Below are positions 1 to 7,972 of a stretch of DNA of 20,093 nt, piece after piece (the stretch's first letter is position 1; every line of letters starts with the position of its first letter). Below the pieces are notes generated by a model. The model did no database searches, had not been told where the DNA came from, and was given only the letters and a program-made list of their open reading frames with translations. The translations under genes and the position numbers were made by a program. The DNA is from JBOHPP01 sp050731755 (GTDB taxonomy: Bacteria > Methylomirabilota > Methylomirabilia > Rokubacteriales > CSP1-6). The stretch covers positions 1 through 20,093 of the forward strand of contig JBOHPP010000189.1 in NCBI GenBank assembly GCA_050731755.1. The letters are read 5' to 3'.

Positions 1-2
1 GC

Positions 3-224
3 CTGCCGGTTTGCTCGGGCGCCGAGGCGGTTGCCGGGGGCGCCGGCTGGCGACCAGATCGACAGTGAGGTAGTCACGTTACCCTCATCAAAGCTGGCTC
101 GTCAGTTATCCTGACGGTGCCGCTGCACGACGAGCTCGGACCGGGTCTACTGCGGGCATTGATCCGCAAAGCGGGCTTAACAGTCCAGCAATTCGCCGAT
201 CTCTTGGAGTTAGACGTGGGATAA
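3..224 (+). pseudogene. HicA-family toxin gene, broken by an in-frame TGA
   Basis: HicA toxins are small double-stranded-RNA-binding-fold mRNA interferases, normally paired with a HicB antitoxin. Reading from base 3, the frame gives LPVCSGAEAVAGGAGWRPDRQ, then TGA (66-68), then GSHVTLIKAG, TVPLHDELGPG, LRALIRKAGLTV and QQFADLLELDVG, ending at TAA 222-224. The GSH core with its active histidine, the VPLHDEL strand and the LRALIRKAGL helix are the family's conserved blocks. The stop falls where homologues have an Arg or Lys just before GSH, so one C-to-T change (CGA to TGA) would explain it. The start codon lies off the left edge, with only a few residues missing. No HicB gene follows; it may lie upstream. 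A sequencing error or an inactivating mutation are both possible. Confidence 0.72.
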
Positions 225-238
225 GTTTCGAAATCACA

Positions 239-268
239 GATTGTCCCGTTGGGTCGGTGATTGTCCCG
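239..268 (+). repeat. Direct repeat GATTGTCCCG x2, 20-bp period
   Basis: The 10-mer GATTGTCCCG occurs at 239-248 and again at 259-268, exactly 20 bp (about two helical turns) apart. It lies in the short gap between the broken hicA and the crotonase SD site. The placement suits a tandem operator for a dimeric regulator, but no regulator gene is adjacent and the function is inferred only from position. Confidence 0.35.
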
Positions 269-285
269 AACGAGGAGAGAGCGCC

Positions 286-1047
286 ATGGCGGTGAGACTC
301 GAGCGCGGTGATGCGATTGCCACGATCGTACTGGAGCGCCCCGAAGCGCGGAACGCGGTGGATGGACCGACGGCGCGCGCGCTTGTGGAGGCGTTTCGCG
401 AGTTCGAGCGCGACGATGCCCTCCGCGTGGCGGTGCTGTGGGGCGCCAACGGGACGTTCTGCGCCGGCGCCGATCTGAAATCACTCGGGACTGAGCGCGG
501 TCTCCGGGTGGAGTCGGACGGCGACGGCCCGATGGGGCCATCGCGCCTGGCGTGCTCGAAACCGACGATTGCCGCCGTCGAAGGCTACGCCGTCGCGGGC
601 GGATTGGAACTCGCGCTCATGTGCGATCTGCGCGTGGCGGCCGAGTCGGCGATCTTCGGGGTCTTTTGCCGGCGTTGGGGCATCCCGCTGCTCGATGGCG
701 GGACGGTCCGCCTGCCGCGGCTGATCGGTCTCTCGCGCGCGCTCGACATGATCCTCACGGGGCGTCCGGTCGATGCTCGCGAGGCGCTCACGTTCGGACT
801 GGCGAACCGTGTGGTGCCCGCCGGCCGCGCGCGGGAGGAGGCGGAAGCGCTGGCCCGTACCATCGCCGCCTTCCCGTTCCGATGCGTGCGGAGCGATCGA
901 CGCTCCGCGCACGAGTCGCTCGGCCTCGCATTCGATCAGGCGATGGCGAACGAGTTCGTGCTCGGGAAGGCCACGCGGGACTCGGGCGAGAGTCGCGAGG
1001 GCGCCGCACGCTTCGCCTCGGGCGCGGGCCGCCACGGAGCGTTCTAG
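286..1047 (+). CDS. Enoyl-CoA hydratase/isomerase (crotonase) family protein
   Basis: Crotonase-fold enzyme, 253 aa, acting on acyl-CoA thioesters in the cytoplasm. The start at 286 is chosen because GAGGAG (272-277) sits 8 bases upstream and the family begins with a strand like VRLERGDAIATIVLERPEARNAV. The oxyanion-hole motifs FCAGADL (58-64) and VAGGLELALMCD (103-114) are present. Glu108 matches the first catalytic Glu of rat enoyl-CoA hydratase (E144). The position of the second catalytic Glu (E164) is Cys128 in FGVFCRRWGIPLLDGGT, so simple hydratase activity is doubtful; a subfamily with this FCRR motif is common in high-GC bacteria. The C-terminus FASGAGRHGAF is complete. The gene stands alone and converges on the DUF3500 gene. 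Confidence 0.9.
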   Translation: MAVRLERGDAIATIVLERPEARNAVDGPTARALVEAFREFERDDALRVAVLWGANGTFCAGADLKSLGTERGLRVESDGDGPMGPSRLACSKPTIAAVEGYAVAGGLELALMCDLRVAAESAIFGVFCRRWGIPLLDGGTVRLPRLIGLSRALDMILTGRPVDAREALTFGLANRVVPAGRAREEAEALARTIAAFPFRCVRSDRRSAHESLGLAFDQAMANEFVLGKATRDSGESREGAARFASGAGRHGAF

Positions 1048-1076
1048 ATGTAACGAGCCAAGGAAGCTCCCGCCCC

Positions 1077-2126
1077 TCAGGCGTGGTGGTGGCCAGAAAG
1101 ATAATGCGCGCGCAGAAGGTCGGCGCCGAAGGCGTTGCGGGGGTCGTGCCAGACGGAGTGGATGTGGTTGGCTTCGTTCTGGGTGTTGTCGTACTCGATC
1201 AGGACCGTGGGGCCGTGCAGGCGGTAATAGTGGCCCCGCGACGGATCGATCGGGCCAGCCCAGGCGAAGTGAATCCGCTCGAGCCCCGCCTCCTGGATCG
1301 CGCGCAGCTCGGCCTCGGCGATCTCGGCGCGCATGTTGTGCGCGTACGTCTCCAGGAGGCGCAGGGCGAGGGCGCGCTGCTCGTCACCCATCTCGCCCAG
1401 CGGGACACCGGCCGGCGCCTTGAGGCTCTGGCGTCGGCCCGGGCCGCTCACGATGTCGCCGAGCGAACGCGGGGCGATCACGAGTCGTTGCCTCAGAGGC
1501 GGCCCAAGGCTCTGAGCCAGCGCCAGGCCGATCTCCTGCTCCTCCTTGAGGGTGCGGAGCCCCTGGAGCGCCCCGCTGGGGACGGTGGCCGGGTTCGCGC
1601 CCATGAAGGCCGGCGTCACCGCCACCGGGCGCCCGGGCACGATGGTGAAGTTGAGGGAGAGATGGTGCCCCTCCACGCGCCAGCCCCAGGGCTCCACGGT
1701 CCCCGGCGTGCCGAAGAACGTGACGTAGTAGTTCTCGGAATCGCGGGAGAGCCCGAACGTCTCGAGCTGGCGGAGCACCTCCTCCAGACGGATGATGTTG
1801 ACGGCCTTGGCGTAGCCGACCGCCGAGAGCCCGGCCTTCAGCAGCTCGTGCGTCGCGGCGCGGGCCCGCGCAGGCATGTCCTTGAAGGCGAGGCCCGCGC
1901 GGTTCCGCGGAATGTAGTGCCAGTTCAGGCGCTCGGTGTCGGCGAACGTGAACGCGGCGCGTCGGCGCCGAGTCTCGTCGAGCGCGGCCAGGACGGCGTT
2001 GGTGGCCCGCGCCATGGCCTCGCGCCCGGCGTCGTCCGCCCGGACCAGCACGGGGCGAAGGCCGTGGAGCAACGCCGCTGCTGCGGCGCCCCGGAAGAGC
2101 CGCCGCCGGCGGATCGCGTGGCCCAT
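1077..2126 (-). CDS. DUF3500 domain protein, probably Tat-exported
   Basis: 349-aa protein of the DUF3500 family, whose function is not known. It opens with a twin-arginine-like leader (RRRRLFRGAAAAALL, residues 6-20), suggesting export in folded form. Recognisable family stretches include FTFADTERLNWHYIPR, GYAKAVNIIRLEEVL, YYVTFFG and GWRVEGHHLSLNFT. The C-terminal part carries IHFAWAGPID, GHYYRLHGP, the LIEYDNTQNEANHIHSVWHD block and a closing SGHHHA; this His/Asp/Glu-rich end could bind metal, which is inference. Its ATG follows the TAG of the redoxin-like gene after one base, so it is the last gene of the dsbD-like operon. The neighbours suggest a periplasmic or redox-linked role. Confidence 0.85.
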   Translation of the reverse strand: MGHAIRRRRLFRGAAAAALLHGLRPVLVRADDAGREAMARATNAVLAALDETRRRRAAFTFADTERLNWHYIPRNRAGLAFKDMPARARAATHELLKAGLSAVGYAKAVNIIRLEEVLRQLETFGLSRDSENYYVTFFGTPGTVEPWGWRVEGHHLSLNFTIVPGRPVAVTPAFMGANPATVPSGALQGLRTLKEEQEIGLALAQSLGPPLRQRLVIAPRSLGDIVSGPGRRQSLKAPAGVPLGEMGDEQRALALRLLETYAHNMRAEIAEAELRAIQEAGLERIHFAWAGPIDPSRGHYYRLHGPTVLIEYDNTQNEANHIHSVWHDPRNAFGADLLRAHYLSGHHHA

Positions 2127-2127
2127 C

Positions 2128-2775
2128 CTACGAGTACTTCACGGTGCAGCCGTACGCGCGAGTCACCGGCGTCTTGACGGGCTGGCCGGCCATCACCGCC
2201 TCGAGCGCCGCCCGGACGTAGTTCTGGGCGCTCTGCACGTCGGACCTGCGTGCGGTGGGCTTGTCGTCGATCGCGCCGGCGTAGACGAGGAGACCCTTAG
2301 GGTCGATCACGTACATATGCGGCGTGACGCGGGCGTCGTACAGCCGGCCGACCGTCCCCTTCGGATCGAGCAGGACGGCCGTCGGCGCGGCCTGGCGGGT
2401 CCGGGTGAGCTCGTCGGCCTCGGCGGCGGCCACGTGGCCCTGCGTGCCGGGCGCCGACGAGATCACCGTGAGCCAGACCACGTCCTTGCCTCGCGCTTCC
2501 TTCTGGAGCGCCTGCATGTTCCCCGTCTCGTAGTGCTTGCGGACGTAGGGACACTCATGGTTGGTCCACTCGAGCACGACGATCTTGCCGCGCTGATCGG
2601 CCAGGCTCACCGGCTTGCCGGTCGTCGCGGTGGCGCTGAAGACCGGGGCCGCCTGGCCCACGGTGGCAGCGGCGTGGGCCCGGGCGCCTGCGGCGAGCGT
2701 GGCCGCGCCCGCCAGGGCGCCAGTGCCGATCAAGAGATCACGTCGAGTCAGGTTCGTCACATGGTCGCGGGTCAT
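2128..2775 (-). CDS. Redoxin/thioredoxin-fold exported protein (AhpC/TSA-like)
   Basis: 215-aa thioredoxin-fold protein with a Tat-type leader (LTRRDLLIGTGALAG, residues 9-23). The mature part opens VGQAAPVFSATATTGKPVSL, as in AhpC/TSA and redoxin families. The active-site region is VVLEWTNHECPYVRKHY: Cys75 is followed by PYV, so the second Cys of a CxxC motif is absent. The only other Cys in the mature chain is Cys210 in YGCTVKY near the C-terminus, which could act as resolving Cys. The ATG overlaps the TGA of the upstream dsbD-like gene (ATGA, 2772-2775), implying translational coupling. It is probably a periplasmic thiol oxidoreductase or peroxidase-like partner kept reduced by the DsbD-like protein (inference). 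Confidence 0.88.
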   Translation of the reverse strand: MTRDHVTNLTRRDLLIGTGALAGAATLAAGARAHAAATVGQAAPVFSATATTGKPVSLADQRGKIVVLEWTNHECPYVRKHYETGNMQALQKEARGKDVVWLTVISSAPGTQGHVAAAEADELTRTRQAAPTAVLLDPKGTVGRLYDARVTPHMYVIDPKGLLVYAGAIDDKPTARRSDVQSAQNYVRAALEAVMAGQPVKTPVTRAYGCTVKYS

Positions 2776-4901
2776 TCGCTGCTCCTTTCCAGCGCCTCGA
2801 GCACGATTCTCTCCGTCAGGATCTGCGGGAGCACGTGCGGCCGCTCAGCCCCCTTACCATTCGCAGGGTACAGGAGATAGAGCGGCACGCCGCTCCGATC
2901 GAACGAGGCCAGAACGCGGGCAATCTCCGGGTCGCGGCGCGTCCAGTCGGCCTTGAGGTAGGCCACGCCCTTCTGCGCAAAGCCCGCCATCACGTCGGGC
3001 GAGCGCAGCGCGACGCGCTCGTTCACCAGGCAGGTGATGCACCAGGCCGCCGTGAAGTTCACGAAGACGGGGACGCCGCGGGCGCGCAATTCCGCGACGC
3101 GGTCCGGCGTATACGGTTCCCAAGGGATGCCGCCATCGGCGCGCTCCACGGGCTCGACGTTTGAGGCCGCCCTCGGCGCGTCGCCGAGGGCCACGAGCCC
3201 CAGAGCCGTGATCACGCTGAGGGCGGCCGCCGTGCGGGCAACGCCGCGCACAGCGCCGGCGGAGTGCCGTGTGGCCTCGTAGAGCCAGGCGCCGAGACCC
3301 ACCAGCACGAGGCCGGCGAGGCAGATCGCGAGCCCCCTCGGTCCCACCTGCTGGCTCAGCACCCAGACGAGCCACGCCACCGTCGCGTAGAGCGGGAAGG
3401 CCAGGAACTGCTGGAGCCGCTCCATCCAAGGTCCGGGCCTCGGCAACAGGCGCGCCCCGCCCGGCGCCAGCGAAAGCGCGAGATAGGGAAGGGCCAGGCC
3501 GAGCCCCAGCGCCTCGAAGACCGCGAGCGCCACCGGCGCCGGCTGGGTCAGGGCGTAGCCGACGGCGGTGGCCATGAACGGCGCGGTGCACGGCGTGGCG
3601 ACCACCGTCGCGAGCGCGCCGGTGAAGAACGAGCCCGCGTACCCGGACCTCGCGGCCAGGCGGCTTCCCAGCCCGGTCGCCCGCCCGCCGATCGTCACCA
3701 CGCCCGAGAGCGCGAGCGCCATCACGAAGAGCACGTAGGCGAGCACCGTGACGAAGGCCGGCGACTGGAGCTGGAAGCCCCAGCCGACCTGTTCGCCGCC
3801 GGCGCGGAGGGCCAGGAGCGCGCCGGCGACGATCGCGAACGAGATCAGCACGCCGGCGGTGTAGGCAAGACCGTGGCGTCGCATCGCCGCAGAATCGCTG
3901 CCGCCGTGGGCGACGAGCGCGAGCGTCTTCACCGACAGGACGGGCAGCACGCACGGCATCAGATTGAGCACGAGCCCGCCCATGAGCGCCAGTGCAAGCG
4001 CCTGGACCAGCGGCGACCACGCGACGGCTCCGCCAGCGGCCGACGGTGTCGCGAGCACCGCGAAGGCCTGTCGCACTGGGCCGGCGTCCAGACTCTCAGT
4101 GATGACGAGTACGCCCTCCACGGGTCGGGCGGCCGCTTCCGGGAGGCGACCGCGCGCGATTCGGAGCGTGAGGCCATGTGGCGACACGGTGAGCGCCTGC
4201 GGGGCGGCGGGCTCGATCAGCCCCCACTCGAGCGGATAGAACCAGGCCTCGTCGATCCGCTCCGCCAGGAGGCCGGTGGCGGCCACACTCAGCGTGACGC
4301 TCTCCCTCGTGACCGAGACCGCGACCGGCCACGGGCTCGGACGCGGAAGCGCGGCGCGTGCGCCGGCAACTGCGGCGCCCCAGCGCGGATCGGGCGCGGG
4401 CCGGCCCGCCGCCACCGGGAGCGTCAGCGCGACCGTCGCTTTTTCGGGAATGCAGATGTCCTCGCAGACGAGCCAGGCCGCGTCGGCGCGCAGGGTCAGT
4501 GTGTCGCCCGGGCGCAGGTCCGAGAGCGGCGTGAGGCGGACGGGCAACAGGATCTCTCCGCTGTAGCCGTAGCTCATGGCGGGGCCGACGGGGATGCGCT
4601 CGGGCGGTGGCCAGGAGATCGCGTCGGCGCTGACGCCGGGCGGGAGCGTCCACTCGAGCCTCGTCGGCTCGCCGGAGTCGCCGGGGTTCCTCCAGTAGGT
4701 GTGCCAGTCCGGTGCGATGCGTTGCCGGAGCGCGACCCAGAACGGCGCGCCCGGCTGGACGCTCGCGACCTCGCTCACGAGCTCGACGTGGACCAGCGGA
4801 CCGTCTGGAGGCGCGACGGCGCCTCCGATCGCTGGCGCCCCGACAACGAACGCGCCGACCAGTAGCATCAGGACGACCATGGATTGGTGAGTCCGGCTCA
4901 T
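2772..4901 (-). CDS. DsbD/ScsB-type thiol:disulfide interchange membrane protein
   Basis: 709 aa from the chosen ATG. It passes electrons from cytoplasmic thioredoxin through the membrane to periplasmic thiol proteins. Order: hydrophobic signal (about 8-30), N-terminal periplasmic DsbD domain with Cys146 and Cys150 in VCEDICIPEKATV, a multi-helix DsbD/CcdA membrane domain with Cys317 (LNLMPCVLPVLS) and Cys438 (ATPCTAPFMA), then a C-terminal thioredoxin domain with C621-ITC624 (FTAAWCITCLVNE). All three expected Cys pairs are present. No clear SD precedes the start; an ATG at 4880, closer to the hydrophobic segment, is an alternative. The frame stays open to 4991 but that would overlap the previous gene. 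First gene of the operon with the redoxin-like and DUF3500 genes. Confidence 0.92.
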   Translation of the reverse strand: MSRTHQSMVVLMLLVGAFVVGAPAIGGAVAPPDGPLVHVELVSEVASVQPGAPFWVALRQRIAPDWHTYWRNPGDSGEPTRLEWTLPPGVSADAISWPPPERIPVGPAMSYGYSGEILLPVRLTPLSDLRPGDTLTLRADAAWLVCEDICIPEKATVALTLPVAAGRPAPDPRWGAAVAGARAALPRPSPWPVAVSVTRESVTLSVAATGLLAERIDEAWFYPLEWGLIEPAAPQALTVSPHGLTLRIARGRLPEAAARPVEGVLVITESLDAGPVRQAFAVLATPSAAGGAVAWSPLVQALALALMGGLVLNLMPCVLPVLSVKTLALVAHGGSDSAAMRRHGLAYTAGVLISFAIVAGALLALRAGGEQVGWGFQLQSPAFVTVLAYVLFVMALALSGVVTIGGRATGLGSRLAARSGYAGSFFTGALATVVATPCTAPFMATAVGYALTQPAPVALAVFEALGLGLALPYLALSLAPGGARLLPRPGPWMERLQQFLAFPLYATVAWLVWVLSQQVGPRGLAICLAGLVLVGLGAWLYEATRHSAGAVRGVARTAAALSVITALGLVALGDAPRAASNVEPVERADGGIPWEPYTPDRVAELRARGVPVFVNFTAAWCITCLVNERVALRSPDVMAGFAQKGVAYLKADWTRRDPEIARVLASFDRSGVPLYLLYPANGKGAERPHVLPQILTERIVLEALERSSE

Positions 4902-4956
4902 GACGTGTATCGGAACGCTTTCGCCATGATGCCATCGCCCGGCCGGGCCGTCATCC

Positions 4957-6009
4957 TTAAAGCAGGGCGGCGACGGCCTCCCCGGCCTCACGCGTCGTCG
5001 CCTTGCCGCCGAGGTCGCGGGTCACCGCGCGCCCTTCCTCCACGACTTTCTCGATCGCGGACACGATGGCGTCCGCGGCGTCGGCGTGGCCCAGGTGCTC
5101 GATCAGCATGGCGCCGGTCCAGATCTGGGCCACGGGGTTGGCGATGCCCTTGCCCGCGATGTCCGGGGCGGAGCCGTGCACCGGCTCGAACATCGAAGGG
5201 TACTCCTTCTCGGGGTTGATGTTGCCGCCGGGCGCGATGCCGATGGAGCCGGCGATGGCGGGGCCGAGGTCGGACAGGATGTCGCCGAACAGGTTGGAGG
5301 CCACCACCACGTCGAACCAGTCCGGGTGCTGCACGAAGTGGGCGGTGAGGATGTCGATGTGGTACTGAGCGGTCTTCACGTCGGGATGCTGCTTGGCCAT
5401 GGCCGCGAAGCGCTCGTCCCAGTACGGCATGGAGTGAATGATGCCGTTCGACTTGGTCGCCGAGGTCACGTGCCGGCGGCGCTGGCGGGCGCGCTCGAAG
5501 GCGTAGCGCATGATGCGATCGCAGCCGCGCCGGGTGAATATTGCCTGCTGCACGGCCAGCTCTTCCGGCGTGTCCTTGTAGAGCCGGCCGCCGATCTCCG
5601 AGTACTCGCCCTCGTTGTTCTCCCGGATGATGAGCATGTCGATGTCGGCAGGACCGCGGTCGCGCAGTGGAGAGCGCACGCCCCGCAGCAGGCGCACGGG
5701 TCGGAGATTGACGTACTGGCGAAAGCCCCGGCGGATGGGAATGAGCAGCCCCCACAGCGAGATGTGGTCGGGCACCCCGGGGAAGCCCACCGCACCGAGA
5801 TAGATGGCCTCGAAGGTGCGGAGCGTCTCGAGCCCGTCCTCGGGCATCATCCGTCCGGTCTTGGCGTAGCGCTCGCAGCTCCAGTCGAACACCTTCCATT
5901 CGAGCTCGAAGCCGAAGCGCCGGCCCCCTGCCTCGAGGACGCGCATGCCCTCGGGCAGGACCTCTTTGCCAATGCCGTCACCAGGGATGACCGCGATGCG
6001 ATGCTTCAT
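4957..6009 (-). CDS. Tartrate dehydrogenase/decarboxylase family (isocitrate/isopropylmalate dehydrogenase fold)
   Basis: 350-aa beta-decarboxylating NAD(P)-dependent dehydrogenase that oxidises a 2-hydroxy acid, with metal, in the cytoplasm. The start MKHRIAVIPGDGIGKEV is set by GGAGG (plus-strand CCTCC, 6017-6021) seven bases upstream. Family marks: RENNEGEYSEIGGR in the substrate region, TSATKSNGI, the metal-binding Asp cluster NLFGDILSDLGP, and the NAD-binding loop FEPVHGSAPDIAGKGIANP. The wording GAVGFPGVPDHISLWGLLIPIRR is typical of the tartrate dehydrogenase/D-malate dehydrogenase (TtuC/DmlA) branch rather than LeuB. The exact substrate (tartrate, D-malate, isopropylmalate) cannot be fixed from sequence. 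A GATAAT-like -10 (plus-strand ATTATC, 6029-6034) lies just upstream; no good -35 was seen. Confidence 0.9.
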   Translation of the reverse strand: MKHRIAVIPGDGIGKEVLPEGMRVLEAGGRRFGFELEWKVFDWSCERYAKTGRMMPEDGLETLRTFEAIYLGAVGFPGVPDHISLWGLLIPIRRGFRQYVNLRPVRLLRGVRSPLRDRGPADIDMLIIRENNEGEYSEIGGRLYKDTPEELAVQQAIFTRRGCDRIMRYAFERARQRRRHVTSATKSNGIIHSMPYWDERFAAMAKQHPDVKTAQYHIDILTAHFVQHPDWFDVVVASNLFGDILSDLGPAIAGSIGIAPGGNINPEKEYPSMFEPVHGSAPDIAGKGIANPVAQIWTGAMLIEHLGHADAADAIVSAIEKVVEEGRAVTRDLGGKATTREAGEAVAALL

Positions 6010-6109
6010 GACGGGACCTCCGGGGAGGATTATCGCTGAAACCGCCACCTTCGGCACAGGCCTTGCACTAGCGTCGGATCAGGGACGCGAAGGCGCCCGG
6101 AGGGCCACC

Positions 6110-6397
6110 ATGACGCGTCGACTTTGCACGCTGGCGGCAATGCTGGTCCTCGCCGCCAACATCGTGATCCGCTTCGAGACCCAGGAGATCGAGCTCTATG
6201 TGGAGCCCGGCACCGAAGTCGGGGTGCCGGCCGAGTTCGTCACTAAGGAGGCGTGCGGCCTCCTGCGGGCGATGCACTTTGCATTTCCCGTGACCTACCG
6301 GATCCAGTGGCACCAGGAGATGGCGCCGGGTAGCGTGGTGCCGGACGAGTCGAAAGTGGTGACCGGAACGCTGAAGAACTGCGACGAACGAACGTAG
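6110..6397 (+). CDS. Small exported or membrane-anchored hypothetical protein
   Basis: 95 aa, not recognised. The ATG at 6110 has GGAGG (6099-6103) six bases upstream. Residues 1-20 (MTRR then LCTLAAMLVLAANIVI) form a positively charged, hydrophobic signal or anchor. The remaining polar domain begins with FETQEIELYVEPGTEVGVP and carries two cysteines (C49, C91) that could form a disulfide outside the cytoplasm. It is transcribed divergently from the tartrate dehydrogenase gene, with 100 bp between the starts, and converges on the cinA-like gene. Good SD and leader favour a real gene. Confidence 0.65.
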   Translation: MTRRLCTLAAMLVLAANIVIRFETQEIELYVEPGTEVGVPAEFVTKEACGLLRAMHFAFPVTYRIQWHQEMAPGSVVPDESKVVTGTLKNCDERT

Positions 6398-6458
6398 CCT
6401 CCGGCGAGACCTCCGTGTGCGGTGTCACGGCGTCGACGATTGCCACCGGGGCACAGTT

Positions 6459-6974
6459 CTAGCAAGCACCCGAAGGTGTGACGCCCGCCGGCGACTTGCG
6501 CAGTGACGTCTCCAGCAGTTCCAGCGCGGCCTTCGCGAATGCCCACATGTTCTTCTCGCGGTCGCCGTGACCCGTCTCGAGGGTGATGGCTCGCTCGACC
6601 GGTCCCGCCACGGCAATGCAGGTGTGGCCAGGCGAGTCGCCGTAGCGATTGCCGGTCGGCCCGGTGGCGCCCGTCTCGGCCAAGCCCCACGTCGCGCCCA
6701 GGCGCTCGCGGATCGTCCGCGCCTTCAGGAGCGCGTAGGCCTCGGTGCTGGGCCGGATGCCCTTGAGTGACTCGTCGGGCACCTGCAGCAGCGCGCGACG
6801 CGCCGGTTGCGTGTAGATCACCCCGCCGCCCAAGAAGTAGGCCGATGCGCCGGGCACCGCGAGCAGCGCGGCTGAGATCAACCCGCCCGTGGACGACTCC
6901 GCCACGGCGACCGTCTGTTTCCGTTCTTTGAGCAAAGCGCCCAGGGACGAGGCAAGCGTCCCGAGCTCGGTCAC
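6459..6974 (-). CDS. CinA-family nicotinamide-nucleotide amidohydrolase domain protein
   Basis: 171-aa stand-alone C-terminal CinA domain (PncC type). The family deamidates NMN to nicotinate mononucleotide in NAD recycling. Family motifs: TVAVAESSTGGLISAAL (residues 21-37), YFLGGGVIYTQPARRALL, and ETGATGPTGNRYGDSPG (97-113) followed by HTCIAVAGP. The frame is open far upstream, but the start is placed at GTG 6974-6972, which overlaps the TGA of the bicupin gene (GTGA) and gives the normal length for a single-domain CinA protein. It is translationally coupled to that gene and is last in the DksA-like/bicupin/CinA operon. Confidence 0.87.
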   Translation of the reverse strand: MTELGTLASSLGALLKERKQTVAVAESSTGGLISAALLAVPGASAYFLGGGVIYTQPARRALLQVPDESLKGIRPSTEAYALLKARTIRERLGATWGLAETGATGPTGNRYGDSPGHTCIAVAGPVERAITLETGHGDREKNMWAFAKAALELLETSLRKSPAGVTPSGAC

Positions 6975-7951
6975 GGCTCCGCGGGTTCCATCCGGTACAG
7001 ACGGAGCGCCTTGAGCAGCGGCACGTCCTGAGCGGTGAAGAGCACCGCCGGCGCGGCGTCCGCGTTGGCGTGAGCGTGCCGGGCCCACGGGGGCACGACG
7101 AAGAAGTCGCCCGGACCCCACTCGAAAGTCTGATCGTCCACGGTCGTGATGCCGCGACCCCGCACGACGTGGTAGACCGCGCAGGAGGTCTCGCGATGGG
7201 CTCGGGTCCGGATGCCCGGGCGGAGGAGCTGCAGGTAACAGCCGATGGTGGGGCGGAGCGAGCCGCCGGTCGCCGGATCGACGTACTCGACCAGGACGTC
7301 GTCGAACGGGTCGGGCTCCTGCTCGGCATGGCCGAGCAAGGTCGCGTACGCCTGGCTCCAGGGATGGAAAATGTCGCGGCCGGGACTCCGGAAGGTCGTC
7401 TGCTGATCGTCGGGATAGGCCTCGTAGGTCAGGTTCTCGAGGAAGCGCACCACCTGCCAGTCGAGGACGTCCATCCAGATGACGGGCGCATCCCCCTCGT
7501 TGCCGTGATCGTGCCACGCGTTACCCGGAGTGACCACCAGATCGCCGGGCTTCATGACGCACTTCTGGCCGTCCACCGTCGTGTAGGCGCCCTCGCCATG
7601 GAGCATGAACCGGATGGCGGTCGGCGAGTGCCGGTGCGCCGGCGCCACTTCGCCGGGCAACAGGTACTGGATCGCCAGGACGAGGCTGTGGGCGACGGTC
7701 CGCTCGGGGACACCCGGGTTGTGGAGTCGGAGGACCCTGCGCTCGGCGCCCCGGTGAGGACTGAGGAAGTCGGGGCTCTGACGGAGCAGCGGCTCGATGT
7801 CGCGCCAGCGCCAGAGCCGGGGCTGGGTCGCGGTGGGCTTGGGCGGGATGAGTGGTCCCGGTCGGGACCACGGAGCGTCGAGCCCCGCCGCTCGTAGCCG
7901 CGCGCAGTAGGCTTCGAGCTCCTCGACGGTTCGGGTCGTTTGGAGGGTCAT
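6971..7951 (-). CDS. Bicupin ring-cleavage dioxygenase, gentisate 1,2-dioxygenase-like
   Basis: 326 aa with two cupin domains. The family uses Fe(II) to open the ring of gentisate, salicylate or 1-hydroxy-2-naphthoate. The N-terminal cupin carries the probable iron ligands H106 and H108 (PAHRHSPTAIRFMLHGEGAY) and H147/H149 (GNAWHDHGNEG). The C-terminal cupin carries H252 (RAHRETSCAVYHVVRG) and H292/H294 (PPWARHAHAN). FEWGPGDFFVVPPWARH is the second conserved cupin motif. No clear SD is seen before the ATG at 7951; it lies 21 bp after the DksA-like stop, so it is probably cotranscribed. Which aromatic acid is cleaved cannot be told; no other aromatic-degradation gene is next to it apart from a possible link to the distant crotonase. 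Confidence 0.85.
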   Translation of the reverse strand: MTLQTTRTVEELEAYCARLRAAGLDAPWSRPGPLIPPKPTATQPRLWRWRDIEPLLRQSPDFLSPHRGAERRVLRLHNPGVPERTVAHSLVLAIQYLLPGEVAPAHRHSPTAIRFMLHGEGAYTTVDGQKCVMKPGDLVVTPGNAWHDHGNEGDAPVIWMDVLDWQVVRFLENLTYEAYPDDQQTTFRSPGRDIFHPWSQAYATLLGHAEQEPDPFDDVLVEYVDPATGGSLRPTIGCYLQLLRPGIRTRAHRETSCAVYHVVRGRGITTVDDQTFEWGPGDFFVVPPWARHAHANADAAPAVLFTAQDVPLLKALRLYRMEPAEP

Positions 7952-7972
7952 CGGGGTGTCACCGGCCAGAGT

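Noticed and set aside
552..2177. Long plus-strand open frame (541 codons) across the crotonase end and DUF3500 gene
   Set aside because: It overlaps two recognisable genes in other frames, and its translation has no family features.
3264..4865. Long plus-strand open frame (533 codons) opposite the DsbD-like gene
   Set aside because: It is an arginine-rich shadow of a well supported minus-strand gene with all three DsbD Cys pairs. High GC keeps opposite frames open.
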